A stretch of 64,000 nt of DNA from CAWFQB01 sp965277875 (GCA_965277875.1 CBDIDV010000002.1:5828001-5892000), one strand, 5' to 3'. Counted from the first letter of the stretch, positions 8,734-17,393 are shown. Translations and numbers: made by a program. Notes: generated by a model from the letters alone, not told the origin.

Positions 8734-10407
8734 CTACGTCAGCAGTTGGCGCAGGGTCTGGAGGCCGTAGAACGCGCCCGCGTCATCGCGCGCAATGAGC
8801 GTGATCCCGCCCTCGCTCACGCGCAGCCTGTAACCCTCCTCCATAGTGGACATAGTGGACATAGTGGACGATGTGGAGGCGGGAGCGGCGGGGTCGCGGG
8901 GCGGTAGAGGCGCAATGTAAACATGCAGGTCGCATTTACGCGGCGAGGTTGTGAAGCGTACATTAGTTCGGGCCTGTGCGCTCAGTTCCTCGCCCAAACG
9001 GCGCAATTCGGCGAGTACGCGCGGCCCCGCTGGTTTGAGGGGCGTGACGGGCATCAGGCGTATGCCGCGCTGCGGGCCGTTGGGTTCCGGGTCGGGTTGT
9101 GTGCAGATGGTCAGCGTTCCACCTACGACGTAATCGCTCGCGTTGAATTTCGCGGATTTGGGAGTGGGAACGATCAGTGGGTGTCCCTGTGAGTCCTGCA
9201 TCGGCGCAGTCAAAGTAAATGTCTGCTGCCGCAAGCGAACCGGCAAAATGAGGGGAGTGTGCTGTGGAATCGCCTGTTTACCGGACGCAGGACTTGAAGA
9301 AGGAAACGGTGCAGCGAGTGATGGCGCAGCAGAGAGGAGCGTGGGCAGCGATGGCGCGGCGGGCGTAAGCGGCGGGCTTGGCGTCACTGTAAGCGTGATA
9401 CGGCGCGCAAACTCGCGGCCCGGCGTCAGTGTCGCGCCGACATATCCGCCCCAGAAAATCCGGTCGCCGCGCAGGTTGACATCGCCGCGCCCGTCGTAGA
9501 CAATGGGCAAGTCGTCCGGGGCATTCTTGTCCGCTGCGCCTGTCGCTGAAACGCTCGTGAGCGCCGTATTTTGATTTGTCCTGGCCTGTTCGCCGTTTTG
9601 CGCCGCGCTTTGCTCAGCGAGCGGGTCAGCGGTCAGCGTAATGTCGCCTATGCCCGTATGCCGGAACGCCAGACGCTGCCAGCCGGTCGAAAGCTGCGTG
9701 ACGGCGAGCGGGCCGGTGCGCGGCTGCCAGCCGATATGCCCCGTTCCGTTGTCCTGATAGATCGGCGCGTTCGCACTGCCAGAGTCGAACTGCTGTGCGG
9801 ACTGCTGTACAGGCGGCGCATTATTTTGCCGCTGACCGTCCTGATTAGGCTTTTTTGTCGGCGCGGGTGTCACGACAGCATTGATTTGCGTTTGTGAAGT
9901 ATACTGCGCGTTGACGAGCGCGTAGGCCCATAGGCGCAGGGGGTTCCATTCCAGGCGCACAGGCTGCGGGCCATTCCAATGCGCGCGTATGTCAAAGGTG
10001 ATCTGCTGCGAGGCATGTACCTCGATGCGCTGTTCGGCGTCAAAAGTCGCGCTGTCGCTTGTATCCGCGTAATGGAAGCGCGTAACGTAGGCGCGTCCGC
10101 CGTCGTCAAGCGGTTCGACCCGACAGGCGGGCGGATGCGCGTTCGCGCCGTACAGACCGCGCCCCCCGGTTGTAAACAACTGCACATTGCCGCCGCGCAG
10201 GATCGGGATCTGATCGTATTCCGCTTTTAGCCCGCCCTGCGCCCATTGGCACGTCCAATGCCCGACCGTGACCGGGAGCGAGGCGTCGAGCGGCACGGCA
10301 GGCTTTTGCGCCCGCCCTCGTGCCGGAACGACGACAAGGGCGGCACATACAAGCGCATTGAATGTACAATACAATGCGCCGACTGACAATGGGTTTTGGT
10401 TGGGCAT
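8734..10407 (-). CDS. GH20 hexosaminidase, N-terminal half ending at an in-frame TAG
   Basis: 557 residues from ATG 10407. A signal peptide (ALVCAALVVVPARGRAQ) is followed by about 400 residues of beta-rich sequence without a recognised family. The last ~90 residues are a GH20b domain (GYRLRVSEGGITLIARDDAG, then FYGLQTLRQLL), which normally leads straight into the GH20 barrel. Here it stops at TAG 8734-8736 and the barrel resumes in the same frame. A CAG-to-TAG change would explain it. Near the break a 9-bp tandem repeat encodes SSTMSTMSTM. The longer in-frame start at 10614 would overlap the divergent gene and adds no signal peptide. Confidence 0.75.
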   Translation of the reverse strand: MPNQNPLSVGALYCTFNALVCAALVVVPARGRAQKPAVPLDASLPVTVGHWTCQWAQGGLKAEYDQIPILRGGNVQLFTTGGRGLYGANAHPPACRVEPLDDGGRAYVTRFHYADTSDSATFDAEQRIEVHASQQITFDIRAHWNGPQPVRLEWNPLRLWAYALVNAQYTSQTQINAVVTPAPTKKPNQDGQRQNNAPPVQQSAQQFDSGSANAPIYQDNGTGHIGWQPRTGPLAVTQLSTGWQRLAFRHTGIGDITLTADPLAEQSAAQNGEQARTNQNTALTSVSATGAADKNAPDDLPIVYDGRGDVNLRGDRIFWGGYVGATLTPGREFARRITLTVTPSPPLTPAAPSLPTLLSAAPSLAAPFPSSSPASGKQAIPQHTPLILPVRLRQQTFTLTAPMQDSQGHPLIVPTPKSAKFNASDYVVGGTLTICTQPDPEPNGPQRGIRLMPVTPLKPAGPRVLAELRRLGEELSAQARTNVRFTTSPRKCDLHVYIAPLPPRDPAAPASTSSTMSTMSTMEEGYRLRVSEGGITLIARDDAGAFYGLQTLRQLLT

Positions 10408-10453
10408 GGGCTGTTTACCGTGAAAGAGGCGGGCGTTGTCCGGGAGGCGAGCA

Positions 10454-10909
10454 TTGGGCGTCAAGCGCGCGGGCCTGATCTGTCTGGCACTTATTCTGGC
10501 CGCGTGGGCCGCGTCGCTGCCGCTGCGCTGTCCTGTTTTGGGCGCGTGGGTCGCAGGCGTATCGGCGCTGACGGGCGCATTGTGCGGGCTGTTCCTCGCC
10601 CTTGTGACGCGCACACGTCGCCCCGTCCTGATTTACGCATTTCTCGCCCTGGCCTGCCTGATGCTGTGGCCCCTTTACAACGCGTGGCCTTATGCGGACG
10701 GTTTTGATGTGATCGCCTGGCCGAATGCGCCCCAATTCGTGTTCACGTACTTCGGTATCCTGCGCCCGGTCGTTTTTATACTGGCGCTGCCGGTTCCCTT
10801 CGCCGCCGTCGGTCAGCATGGCCCCGACCCGCTGCCGGTTCAGGATGAGCAGGCGCAAGTCACCGACAACGAACAACCGAACGAACAACCGCAGGAAGAA
10901 CAAATCTAG
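10454..10909 (+). CDS. Small multi-pass membrane protein, function unknown
   Basis: About 151 residues from TTG 10454, chosen because GGGAGG lies 6 bases before it. Three or four hydrophobic helices (about residues 6-25, 32-50, 58-75, 95-115) are followed by a Gln/Glu/Asn-rich tail. Not recognised. It is divergent from the GH20 gene with 46 bases between starts, so the promoters must overlap. The antisense frame over the same interval is longer but lacks protein-like composition. Confidence 0.5.
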   Translation: MGVKRAGLICLALILAAWAASLPLRCPVLGAWVAGVSALTGALCGLFLALVTRTRRPVLIYAFLALACLMLWPLYNAWPYADGFDVIAWPNAPQFVFTYFGILRPVVFILALPVPFAAVGQHGPDPLPVQDEQAQVTDNEQPNEQPQEEQI

Positions 10910-11197
10910 GAACGGCATAACGCGCAAAACGGAGAAACCGAAACGCCGTAGTTTCGTCCAAGACAGTACGATACCTGAATTTCAAGTTTTTTGGCTGGGC
11001 TGATTTGCGGCTATAAAAAATTTGCCGTGACGGATGCGCGGCCCGCATCCGTATCATAATCAATATCATAGTCAATGCGGCTTTGTGTAATGTTTTGTAG
11101 TTTGTTTTTCGATAGTTTTTCGACGTGATACTCGGCCCGGATGCAGCGCGAGAGACTGCGGCGAACGAGTTTGGGATGGCGAGGAGAGAGGTTTATT

Positions 11198-12361
11198 ATG
11201 AGCAGCGAGCAGATGCCGGTTTCGTCCGGTTCGCAGTCGGGACACGCCAGACGAACGCGCCTGCGCGGCGCGTTTGTGGTCGCGAGCGCGTTTGTGCTGG
11301 GCGGGATTGTATTGCCCAATCTGCATGTAAGCTGGCGCGAACCCGACAGCGCGGCGCAGTCCACGCCCGGCCTGAACATCCGGCCCGCCGCGCCGATGAA
11401 ACTGGCCGAAACGGAGATCTATGCCCGCGCCGCCCGCATCGCCAGCCCCGCCGTGGTCAACATTGACGCCACGCAGCGGGTGCGCTTCATGTACGACGAA
11501 GGGATGATGGGCGAGCCGCGCTATCGTACCTCGGTCTCGCAGGGGTCGGGCGTGATCGTTGACAGCGGCGGCTACATACTCACGAACGAACACGTTGTAG
11601 GCGGCGTCAACGAGGCGGGCAAGAAGATCAGCGTCACTCTGCTGGATGGGCGTAAACTCGACGGCATCGTCGTGGGGGCCGACCACGCCACGGATGTCGC
11701 CCTGGTCAAGGTGAAGGGCAGCGATCTGCCCGCCGCGACCATCGGGGCCGTGAAAAGCCTGGTTCCCGGCCAGATGGCGGTCGCTATCGGCAATCCCTAC
11801 GGCCTGGGCTTTACCGTGACGCACGGCGTCGTGTCGGCCCTGGGCAGGCCCGTTCCCACGTCGGACGGACGCTTGTACGAGGGACTGATACAGCACGACG
11901 CGGGCATCAACCCCGGTAATTCGGGTGGGGCCTTAGTAAATCTCGAAGGCCAGATCATCGGCATCAATACCATCGTACTAAGTCAGGCGGAGGGCATCGG
12001 GTTCGCCATCCCGATTGACACGGCTCTGCGCGTAGCCGACGAACTCAAGCAGTTCGGCAAGGTGAAGCGTCCCTGGCTGGGCGTGGCCGTGCAGACCAAC
12101 AATCGCCTGTATGTGGCGCGGTATGGCGTGACCGATACGGCGGGGGCCGTGGTGACGAACCTGTTTCAGAACAGCCCGGCGGCGAACCAGGGCATCACGG
12201 CGGGCGATGTGATCGTCGGCATCAATGACGCGACGATCAAGAGCGACGAGGACTTCAAGCGCGTGGAAAGCGGTCTTAAAATAGGGCAGTCCGTGACCGT
12301 AAAGTTGCGGCGCAAGAACGAGGCCGGGACAGGCAAAGTCACTGTCGGCGAGGCTCCGTAA
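11198..12361 (+). CDS. HtrA/DegP-like serine protease with PDZ domain
   Basis: A 387-residue S1C protease. An N-terminal membrane anchor or signal (residues ~25-45) precedes the trypsin-like domain, with the triad His in TNEHVV, Asp in HATDVALVKV and Ser in GNSGGALVN. One C-terminal PDZ domain follows (about 285-380; carboxylate loop region RPWLGV). Start ATG 11198 after GAGGAGAGAGG. It acts in the envelope on misfolded or signalling proteins. One PDZ makes it DegS/HhoA-like rather than DegP-like. Transcribed alone, followed by a separate RNA gene. Confidence 0.93.
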   Translation: MSSEQMPVSSGSQSGHARRTRLRGAFVVASAFVLGGIVLPNLHVSWREPDSAAQSTPGLNIRPAAPMKLAETEIYARAARIASPAVVNIDATQRVRFMYDEGMMGEPRYRTSVSQGSGVIVDSGGYILTNEHVVGGVNEAGKKISVTLLDGRKLDGIVVGADHATDVALVKVKGSDLPAATIGAVKSLVPGQMAVAIGNPYGLGFTVTHGVVSALGRPVPTSDGRLYEGLIQHDAGINPGNSGGALVNLEGQIIGINTIVLSQAEGIGFAIPIDTALRVADELKQFGKVKRPWLGVAVQTNNRLYVARYGVTDTAGAVVTNLFQNSPAANQGITAGDVIVGINDATIKSDEDFKRVESGLKIGQSVTVKLRRKNEAGTGKVTVGEAP

Positions 12362-12424
12362 CAGGCGCAAACGCGCGTGACGAAAATAAATTGAAAAAAG
12401 TTCCCGAAATGTTGCGAAACCCTA

Positions 12425-12453
12425 TTGACACCTTGCCTCAGTCCTGTTATAAT
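12425..12453 (+). promoter_or_regulatory. Consensus sigma-70 promoter of the 12.46-kb RNA
   Basis: TTGACA (12425-12430), a 17-base spacer and TATAAT (12448-12453) form an exact consensus housekeeping promoter, the only one seen in the window. It lies in a gap with no credible open frame directly after, pointing to a strongly transcribed non-coding RNA starting near G12460. Confidence 0.88.
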
Positions 12454-12459
12454 CAAGTC

Positions 12460-12656
12460 GTTCCTGATGCGAAGGGCCGCAGGGCCTAGAACAGACCGGA
12501 ACGATGCACTGCATGTTTTCTCCACGATTGATGATGTGTCATTGCCGAGCGGCGCGATCCCCCGTGGCCTCAACAAAGACACACGCGGAATTGGGAAAAC
12601 CTCATTTTTACCTCTTACATGGCGGCAGGGCCTCAAGCCCTCCGCCATTTGTTTTT
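12460..12656 (+). ncRNA. ssrS: Structured ~200-nt RNA, candidate 6S RNA
   Basis: The unit runs from a consensus promoter to a strong terminator and is about 197 nt, the size of 6S RNA. It folds into one long rod. An outer pairing of 12475-12485 with 12637-12646 competes with the terminator hairpin. A closing stem GTTTTC-t-CC (12515-12523) pairs with GGGAAAAC (12593-12600). Then comes an open internal bubble (12524-12534 opposite 12584-12592), and an apical stem TGTGTC (12535-12540) with GACACA (12578-12583). A rod with a central bubble is the 6S design that mimics an open promoter for RNA polymerase. No SRP, RNase P or tmRNA signature was found. RNA gene: quite sure. 6S identity: probable only. 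Confidence 0.6.
12621..12656 (+). terminator. Rho-independent terminator of the structured RNA
   Basis: GGCGG-c-AGGGC (12621-12631) pairs with GCCCTCCGCC (12637-12646) around a CTCAA loop, followed by ATTTGTTTTT. Confidence 0.88.
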
Positions 12657-12816
12657 GCGTCTGTTGCTGCGCGGCAGACGGTTAAGGGAGGGATTGTACC
12701 GTTTCGCATTCTGCCCGCCCTGTGCCGAACGCCCATTTTGCCCGATACCCATACAGAAAAACCGACACCGATACTCGTTCAGAATTCGTTCAGAATAGTT
12801 GTTCAGGAGAGTTGAC

Positions 12817-13863
12817 ATGAAAGGCATCATCATTGCGGGCGGGCTGGGTACGCGCCTGCGCCCGCTTACGTATCCGCGTCCCAAGCCCCTGGTTCCCGTC
12901 GCCAATCGCCCGTTCCTGGAATATCAGGTGGATTTGCTGCGCCGACACGGCATTGACGACATCGTGTTCGCTACCAACTACATGGCCGACAAAATCCAGT
13001 CCCACTTTGGCGACGGCAGCCGGTTCGGGGTACGGATGCGCTGCGCCCTCGAAGACACGCCGCTCGGCACGGGCGGGGCCATCCGCAACGCCGCCGACCT
13101 GTTCCCCGGCGAGAGCGTGGCCGTCTTCAATGGCGACGTGATGACCGACTTCGACATCGGCGCGATCCTGCGCTTCCATGAACAAAAGAACGCCATCGCT
13201 ACGATCACGCTCGCGCCCATCCCCGCGCCCAACCCATTCGGCGTCCTGATACTGGACGCCAGCGGGCGCGTCGAGGAGTGGCGCGAGCCGAGCGAGGAAC
13301 TGAAAAAGCGGCTGGCGACCGAACACGACATCCCGACAACCGGAACCGATCTCATCAACGCGGGCTTTTATGTGTTTTCGCCTGCCTTCATCGAGCGCAT
13401 CACGCCCGGCGTACCGTCTTCGGTCGAGCGCGACATCTTCCCGCCCCTCCTGGCTGAGCGCGGCCCCGTGTACGGCATCACGCCCGGCGGGTTCTGGATG
13501 GATGTGGGCCGCGCCGAGCAGTTGATGGTGGCGACGCAGGCCGTACTCAGCGGGGCCGTACAGACCGCCATGCCTGTCATTGCTGTGGGCGAGCAAACAA
13601 CAATCGCCCCCAACGCGCACGTAGACGCGCTGACGGCAATCGGGCGTAACTGTCGCATTATGGAAGGCGCGCATCTGGAAGGCTGCATTGTCATGGACGG
13701 CGTCACGGTCGGAGAACGCGCCCGCCTGCGGAACGTGATCGTGGACGAAAACGCCGTTGTCGAGGCCGATGTTGTTTTGGAAGGGCGCGGCGCGTCCGGC
13801 CCCACCCCTGTACTCGCGTCCGGCAGCGTCCTGAGCAAAGGCACACGGCTAACAGCAGGTTAG
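12817..13863 (+). CDS. Sugar-1-phosphate nucleotidyltransferase (GDP-mannose pyrophosphorylase-like)
   Basis: 348 residues from ATG 12817, with AGGAGA 7 bases upstream. The N-terminal nucleotidyltransferase domain opens with the nucleotide-binding signature AGGLGTRLRPLT and continues with PKPLVPVANRP. FNGDVMTD is the metal-binding region and GFYVFSP the sugar-binding segment. From about residue 245 comes a hexapeptide-repeat left-handed beta-helix tail (IGRNCRIMEGAHLEGCI). Likely makes GDP-mannose or a related NDP-sugar for the many glycan enzymes in this window; exact sugar not decidable by eye. Followed by a receiver gene after 20 bases, so probably an operon. Confidence 0.88.
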   Translation: MKGIIIAGGLGTRLRPLTYPRPKPLVPVANRPFLEYQVDLLRRHGIDDIVFATNYMADKIQSHFGDGSRFGVRMRCALEDTPLGTGGAIRNAADLFPGESVAVFNGDVMTDFDIGAILRFHEQKNAIATITLAPIPAPNPFGVLILDASGRVEEWREPSEELKKRLATEHDIPTTGTDLINAGFYVFSPAFIERITPGVPSSVERDIFPPLLAERGPVYGITPGGFWMDVGRAEQLMVATQAVLSGAVQTAMPVIAVGEQTTIAPNAHVDALTAIGRNCRIMEGAHLEGCIVMDGVTVGERARLRNVIVDENAVVEADVVLEGRGASGPTPVLASGSVLSKGTRLTAG

Positions 13864-13883
13864 CTTGAGCGTCCAGAGGAAAC

Positions 13884-14393
13884 ATGAAGATACTGATTGT
13901 TGACGATGATCCTTACGAAGTGAAGCGTTTACAGGCTCTCGTTGAAGAATACGGGCATCAGGTTTACACCGCCTCTACGGGAGCGCAGGCGTTGAGCGTA
14001 CTGGCGGCGGAACAGCCCGATTGGATGATTTTAGATACCGGCCTGCCGGACATGTCAGGGCTGGACGTGCTAAGGCAAATCCGCCTGAACCCTGACACGC
14101 GACAGGTGGGCGTAGTGCTTGTAAATCCTAATCCCAATGACGAAGAGGTAGTATTCGGCTTTACGTACTTCTCGGACGCGCACTGGCAGCATCCTGTAGA
14201 CGCGAATGCCTTACGGCGTCTTTTGGCTTTGTGCGCGGAGGGGCCGGACACGGCGGAAGGCGAACTCGAAAAAGCGCGGTTTGTCCAAGACATGTGGAGT
14301 GACAAATGGGATGCGGAAGCGAAACGCGATGAATCCTATTCTCTGGAAAGAACTTTGGATAGAATTCGGCAGCACGGCAAAGCTTCTCCATAG
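13884..14393 (+). CDS. Single-domain response regulator with degenerate receiver site
   Basis: 169 residues. A CheY-like receiver covers residues 1-115: acidic pocket VDDDP at 6-10 and the phospho-acceptor Asp in MILDTGLPDMSG. The usual Thr/Ser on beta-4 appears replaced (VVLVNPNP) and the conserved Lys on beta-5 appears as His in WQHPVD. The last ~50 residues are a charged helical tail with no DNA-binding domain recognised. ATG 13884 lies 20 bases after the nucleotidyltransferase stop. Role likely protein-protein signalling; with both switch residues altered, phospho-control may be weak or absent. Confidence 0.8.
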   Translation: MKILIVDDDPYEVKRLQALVEEYGHQVYTASTGAQALSVLAAEQPDWMILDTGLPDMSGLDVLRQIRLNPDTRQVGVVLVNPNPNDEEVVFGFTYFSDAHWQHPVDANALRRLLALCAEGPDTAEGELEKARFVQDMWSDKWDAEAKRDESYSLERTLDRIRQHGKASP

Positions 14394-14469
14394 CAGAGCA
14401 GTCCGTGCCGCATTAACAGGGCCTTGCGCTGACCTAGCGCATGATTAACGGAGAGGTTGCGTCACGGAT

Positions 14470-14499
14470 GTAGGGGCAGACACGGGGGTCTGCCCCTAC
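14470..14499. repeat. Hairpin repeat, single copy of the 30.5-kb family
   Basis: GTAGGGGCAGA and TCTGCCCCTAC form an 11-bp stem around CACGGGGG. The same core recurs in tandem at 30498-30622. It lies between the receiver gene and the SMR-like gene and may act as a terminator. Confidence 0.75.
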
Positions 14500-14588
14500 G
14501 GGGCGCGTTGTTCAGGCGTTTGTACAACAACCTCGTCAAGAATGCATTAGAGACATAGTGGCAGGGAACAAAGCGCAGGTTCGTTCGG

Positions 14589-14951
14589 TCAGGCGCGCAG
14601 CAGCAGGATTCCCGCAACGACCAGAGCGCAGCCGAGCAGTTTGGGCAGCGTGACGCTCTCGTGAAAGAACAAAATTCCGGCAGCAAAGGCGAGACCGGCT
14701 TCCAGGCCCAGCACAAGGACATAGGCCGTTCCCAGATCGGCGCGGCGCAGGGCTACGGCCTGCATACTCGCGCCCAATCCAAAACAAACGAACAGCGCGA
14801 TTGCGGGCAGCGGGCGCGATAATCCCTGCGACAGCTTCATGCACACGCCCCCGCTCGCATAACATAATGCGGCCATAATGTTCAGCGTAAGCGGCTTTGC
14901 CAGCACAGCCGCGATGCTTGAAAATAAAGCCCCGACAGCAGACACGCGCAC
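14589..14951 (-). CDS. SMR/EamA-like small membrane transporter
   Basis: 120 residues with four hydrophobic helices (about 7-20, 28-45, 52-75, 82-118). The segment ADLGTAYVLVLGLEAGLAFAAG resembles the A-x-AYA-W-x-G stretch of small multidrug-resistance proteins, and the end (LPKLLGCALVVAGILLLR) is typical of SMR helix 4. The conserved Glu of helix 1 used by EmrE-type pumps is not obvious; the sequence there is ASGGVCMKLS. GTG 14951 has GGGGGT before it; ATG 14876 would give a 95-residue form. Substrate unknown. Confidence 0.7.
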   Translation of the reverse strand: MRVSAVGALFSSIAAVLAKPLTLNIMAALCYASGGVCMKLSQGLSRPLPAIALFVCFGLGASMQAVALRRADLGTAYVLVLGLEAGLAFAAGILFFHESVTLPKLLGCALVVAGILLLRA

Positions 14952-15061
14952 CCCCTGTCAAACCATGCGAAAAGATCATTGGACAATGCATCTGTGGTGG
15001 GCCGATGGATTGCCGCGCAACATTAAGCGAACCCTGCTTCTCTTTGTTCCGTCCTTATGCA

Positions 15062-16501
15062 ACTTTAGTTTCCGGTAAATGAAGCGGCTTGCGCCGCCTG
15101 TTGCGGCGTTGCTTGTGCCTTGTGGCGTCTGTGGGCGTCCACTCCGGTCTTCAAGTGGGCCGTGACGCTGTTCTTTTTGCGCAGTTGTGCCGCCAGGTCG
15201 GGCAAGTCCGCACAATGCACCTGTCCAAGTACGCGCCGCAGCCGTCCGCCCGTGGGCCGCGCCGCCCGATCCCAGAACCCCGAAGCGACCGGCTGGCTGG
15301 TCGCGGCGACATACGACAGGAGATTACCCGCAAGCAGGGCGAGTTCAGGCAGGCGAAAGCGGCTTTCCTGTCCCCACACATACGCCCGCTCGCAGCCGAG
15401 CAGCGGCTTGGCGGCCAGGGGCAGATGCTCCACGCCCCAGCGTTCCTTGTATAAGCGCCACAACGCCCACGCACTCACGCTCAGGTTCGTTGCCAGCAGC
15501 AGCGGTTCCTTGTAGCGCGGGTCGTAGATGGCGACCAGCCGGAACGTGGGCACGCCCGGTTTGGCGTCGGGCAGAACCAGGTTGTTCCATATCTGCGCTG
15601 TCAAACGGTGTGCGCCGTCGTGCCAGCGCGCCGTGGCGTCACAAGGCGTGGCCGCAATGTCCTTGCCGGCCCGCGTTCGCGCTAAGGGCCGCACGATGTC
15701 GCCGCGTGTGGGGCGGCGTCCGCGTCCTTTGTAGGCGGGCAGTTCGCTGCGCCGCGCCGTCTGGTTGGCGCGGGCGCGGGCCACAAAGCGTAGGTTCTCG
15801 GCGGTCAGCAGATCGGCGAGGGCAAAGCCCGCATCTACAATCAGGGCTTCGCACGCGGCAAGCGTTCTGGCCGCCTGCGCGACCAGCCGCGTTTGCAGGT
15901 CACTCTCGCTTTCGCCTGCCTTGCGCCGCACGAACAAGCGCGGCAGAGCGAAGCGCATGTTACCGATGCGCCCGACGGCCACGCCCAACCCGAAGCAGAC
16001 GGCAGGCAGGGCCTTGCCCGCCGTACTCACATAGTGTTTGCTGTCCAGGCCCTGCAAGTGGGGGCGAAAGAAGGCGGTCAGGTCACAGGCGACCGGGCGC
16101 ACGCCTTCATAACAGGCGGCAACGAAGCGGCCTTCCTGTATTACCGTCTGCTGCCAGCGGGCGAGCAGGTCGGCGGTGTTCCAGCCGCCATAGCACAGGG
16201 CGGCACTACTGCGGCGCACCGCGGCAGGCGCAAGGCCCAAGCTGTCCAGAGCGGCAAACACGGCTCCGCGCGCGTGGAGGAAACGCCCGGACATAAGCGC
16301 GAGGAACAAGTGCAGCAGGCCCAGGTTCGTGCCGAGCGGCACATCTTCCAGCACTTGCGTGAGCAGGGTACAGATACGGTAGACTAAGAGTGACATCAGG
16401 TAAGCCTCGGCCAGTGTAGTGTGGTAACTCTACTGTACCGCAGCCGCTTGCCTGATGTCGCACCCGAATTGTGTCTACATACTTTTACCGGAAACTAAAG
16501 T
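15062..16501. mobile_element. IS4-family insertion sequence, 1440 bp, intact ends
   Basis: Perfect 18-bp terminal inverted repeats: ACTTTAGTTTCCGGTAAA at 15062-15079 and its complement at 16484-16501. The bases GCA flank both ends (15059-15061, 16502-16504) and could be a short target duplication. One transposase gene fills it. No neighbouring gene is visibly disrupted. Confidence 0.88.
15065..16396 (-). CDS. IS4-family DDE transposase
   Basis: 443 residues. A DDE catalytic core: first Asp probably in VACDLTAFFRP (about residue 105), second Asp in LIVDAGFAL (about 195). The Glu sits in the IS4 signature Y-(2)-R-(3)-E-(6)-K, exactly met by YKERWGVEHLPLAAK (about 325). The stop codon TAA lies inside the left terminal repeat, so the last four residues (FTGN) are encoded by it. 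Start ATG 16396 with GAGG upstream. No frameshift or stop, so the element may still be active. Confidence 0.9.
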   Translation of the reverse strand: MSLLVYRICTLLTQVLEDVPLGTNLGLLHLFLALMSGRFLHARGAVFAALDSLGLAPAAVRRSSAALCYGGWNTADLLARWQQTVIQEGRFVAACYEGVRPVACDLTAFFRPHLQGLDSKHYVSTAGKALPAVCFGLGVAVGRIGNMRFALPRLFVRRKAGESESDLQTRLVAQAARTLAACEALIVDAGFALADLLTAENLRFVARARANQTARRSELPAYKGRGRRPTRGDIVRPLARTRAGKDIAATPCDATARWHDGAHRLTAQIWNNLVLPDAKPGVPTFRLVAIYDPRYKEPLLLATNLSVSAWALWRLYKERWGVEHLPLAAKPLLGCERAYVWGQESRFRLPELALLAGNLLSYVAATSQPVASGFWDRAARPTGGRLRRVLGQVHCADLPDLAAQLRKKNSVTAHLKTGVDAHRRHKAQATPQQAAQAASFTGN

Positions 16502-16594
16502 GCAATACTTACCCACGAAACACTGTACCCGTTTGACAACAAATATTTCGTTCCTGCGGGCGAAAAAGCAGGCAAACTGAGGACGCGAATCGAA

Positions 16595-17185
16595 ATGTCC
16601 GATACACATAAAGATATTGGCTCGAACGACAGCGGGATTGTGGTTCATTGTCAGCACTGCGGCACGGCGAACGACGCAGGCAATGCGGCTTGCGTCAACT
16701 GTCAGCGGCCTTTTACGGCATACGCGGGACAGATCGGGCAAGTGGAGAACTACGAGGGCAAATTGGCCGGGCAGGTCGCCGCGCTCGAATCGCGCCCGGT
16801 TGCGGTAACTGCCCTGAGCGCATTGTGCCTCCTTTTCGCATTGGCAGGGCCGTTGTGGAGCGTGATTGCGGCGTGGAGCGGGCGCACACGCGTTAATGCG
16901 GACGGCACAAACGCGATACAGGCCGCTACGGGCATCGTCGTCCCCATCTTTCAAAGCGTATTGCTGCTGCCCGCCGCCATTGCGCTGTGCATGATTGCGT
17001 ACTTTGCCTGGACGCAGCGACCGTGGGCGTGGACGGCGGGCGCGGCCACGCTGGGCATCATCGCCCTGCTCGCCTTGATCCTGCACGGCTTAACGTTCGT
17101 CACGTTCTTCTGGATCATCCTCGCCGCAGGCATCGCTTACGGCTGGTTTCAGCAGCCCGTAAAGGCATGGTTCGCGCTCGAATAG
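16595..17185 (+). CDS. Zinc-ribbon membrane protein, function unknown
   Basis: 196 residues. A zinc ribbon at residues 19-38 (CQHCG ... CVNCQRP) is followed by a short linker and four hydrophobic helices (about 70-95, 115-135, 145-165, 170-190). The ribbon should face the cytoplasm. No catalytic motif. It shares the plan ribbon-then-helices with the gene at 23768-25009. The IS element ends 93 bases upstream and may have cut its original promoter region. Confidence 0.65.
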   Translation: MSDTHKDIGSNDSGIVVHCQHCGTANDAGNAACVNCQRPFTAYAGQIGQVENYEGKLAGQVAALESRPVAVTALSALCLLFALAGPLWSVIAAWSGRTRVNADGTNAIQAATGIVVPIFQSVLLLPAAIALCMIAYFAWTQRPWAWTAGAATLGIIALLALILHGLTFVTFFWIILAAGIAYGWFQQPVKAWFALE

Positions 17186-17393
17186 ATGTTTAGGGTGGGT
17201 GCTCGTTCCGTATGAACGATTATCGTGAACGATTATCGTGTCCATTCGTATCCCAATTTGACCCGCAAGAATACTGCTGCATCCATTTACCCCGACGACG
17301 CGTTCTGTCAGCCAATATGCAGGCAGGAAGAGTATGCGAAAAAGTAGGGTGTGCGAAAATAATGATTTCGGTCTTGCGGGCGAAAGAGGCGGC

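Noticed and set aside
8734..8736. TAG read as an amino acid genome-wide
   Set aside because: TAG serves as the ordinary stop for several intact genes in this window (13861, 14391, 17183), so general recoding is not supported.
10415..10927. Minus-strand 170-codon frame opposite the small membrane protein
   Set aside because: Arg/Gln-rich shadow composition; the + frame has regular hydrophobic helices and a ribosome site.
12460..12656. SRP RNA, tmRNA or RNase P RNA
   Set aside because: None of the hallmark conserved sequences (SRP GGAA-tetraloop helix, RNase P GAGGAAAGTC, tmRNA TTC end) is present.
12425..12815. Small frames at 12425-12685 and 12504-12815
   Set aside because: They overlap promoter, structured RNA and terminator and have no ribosome site.
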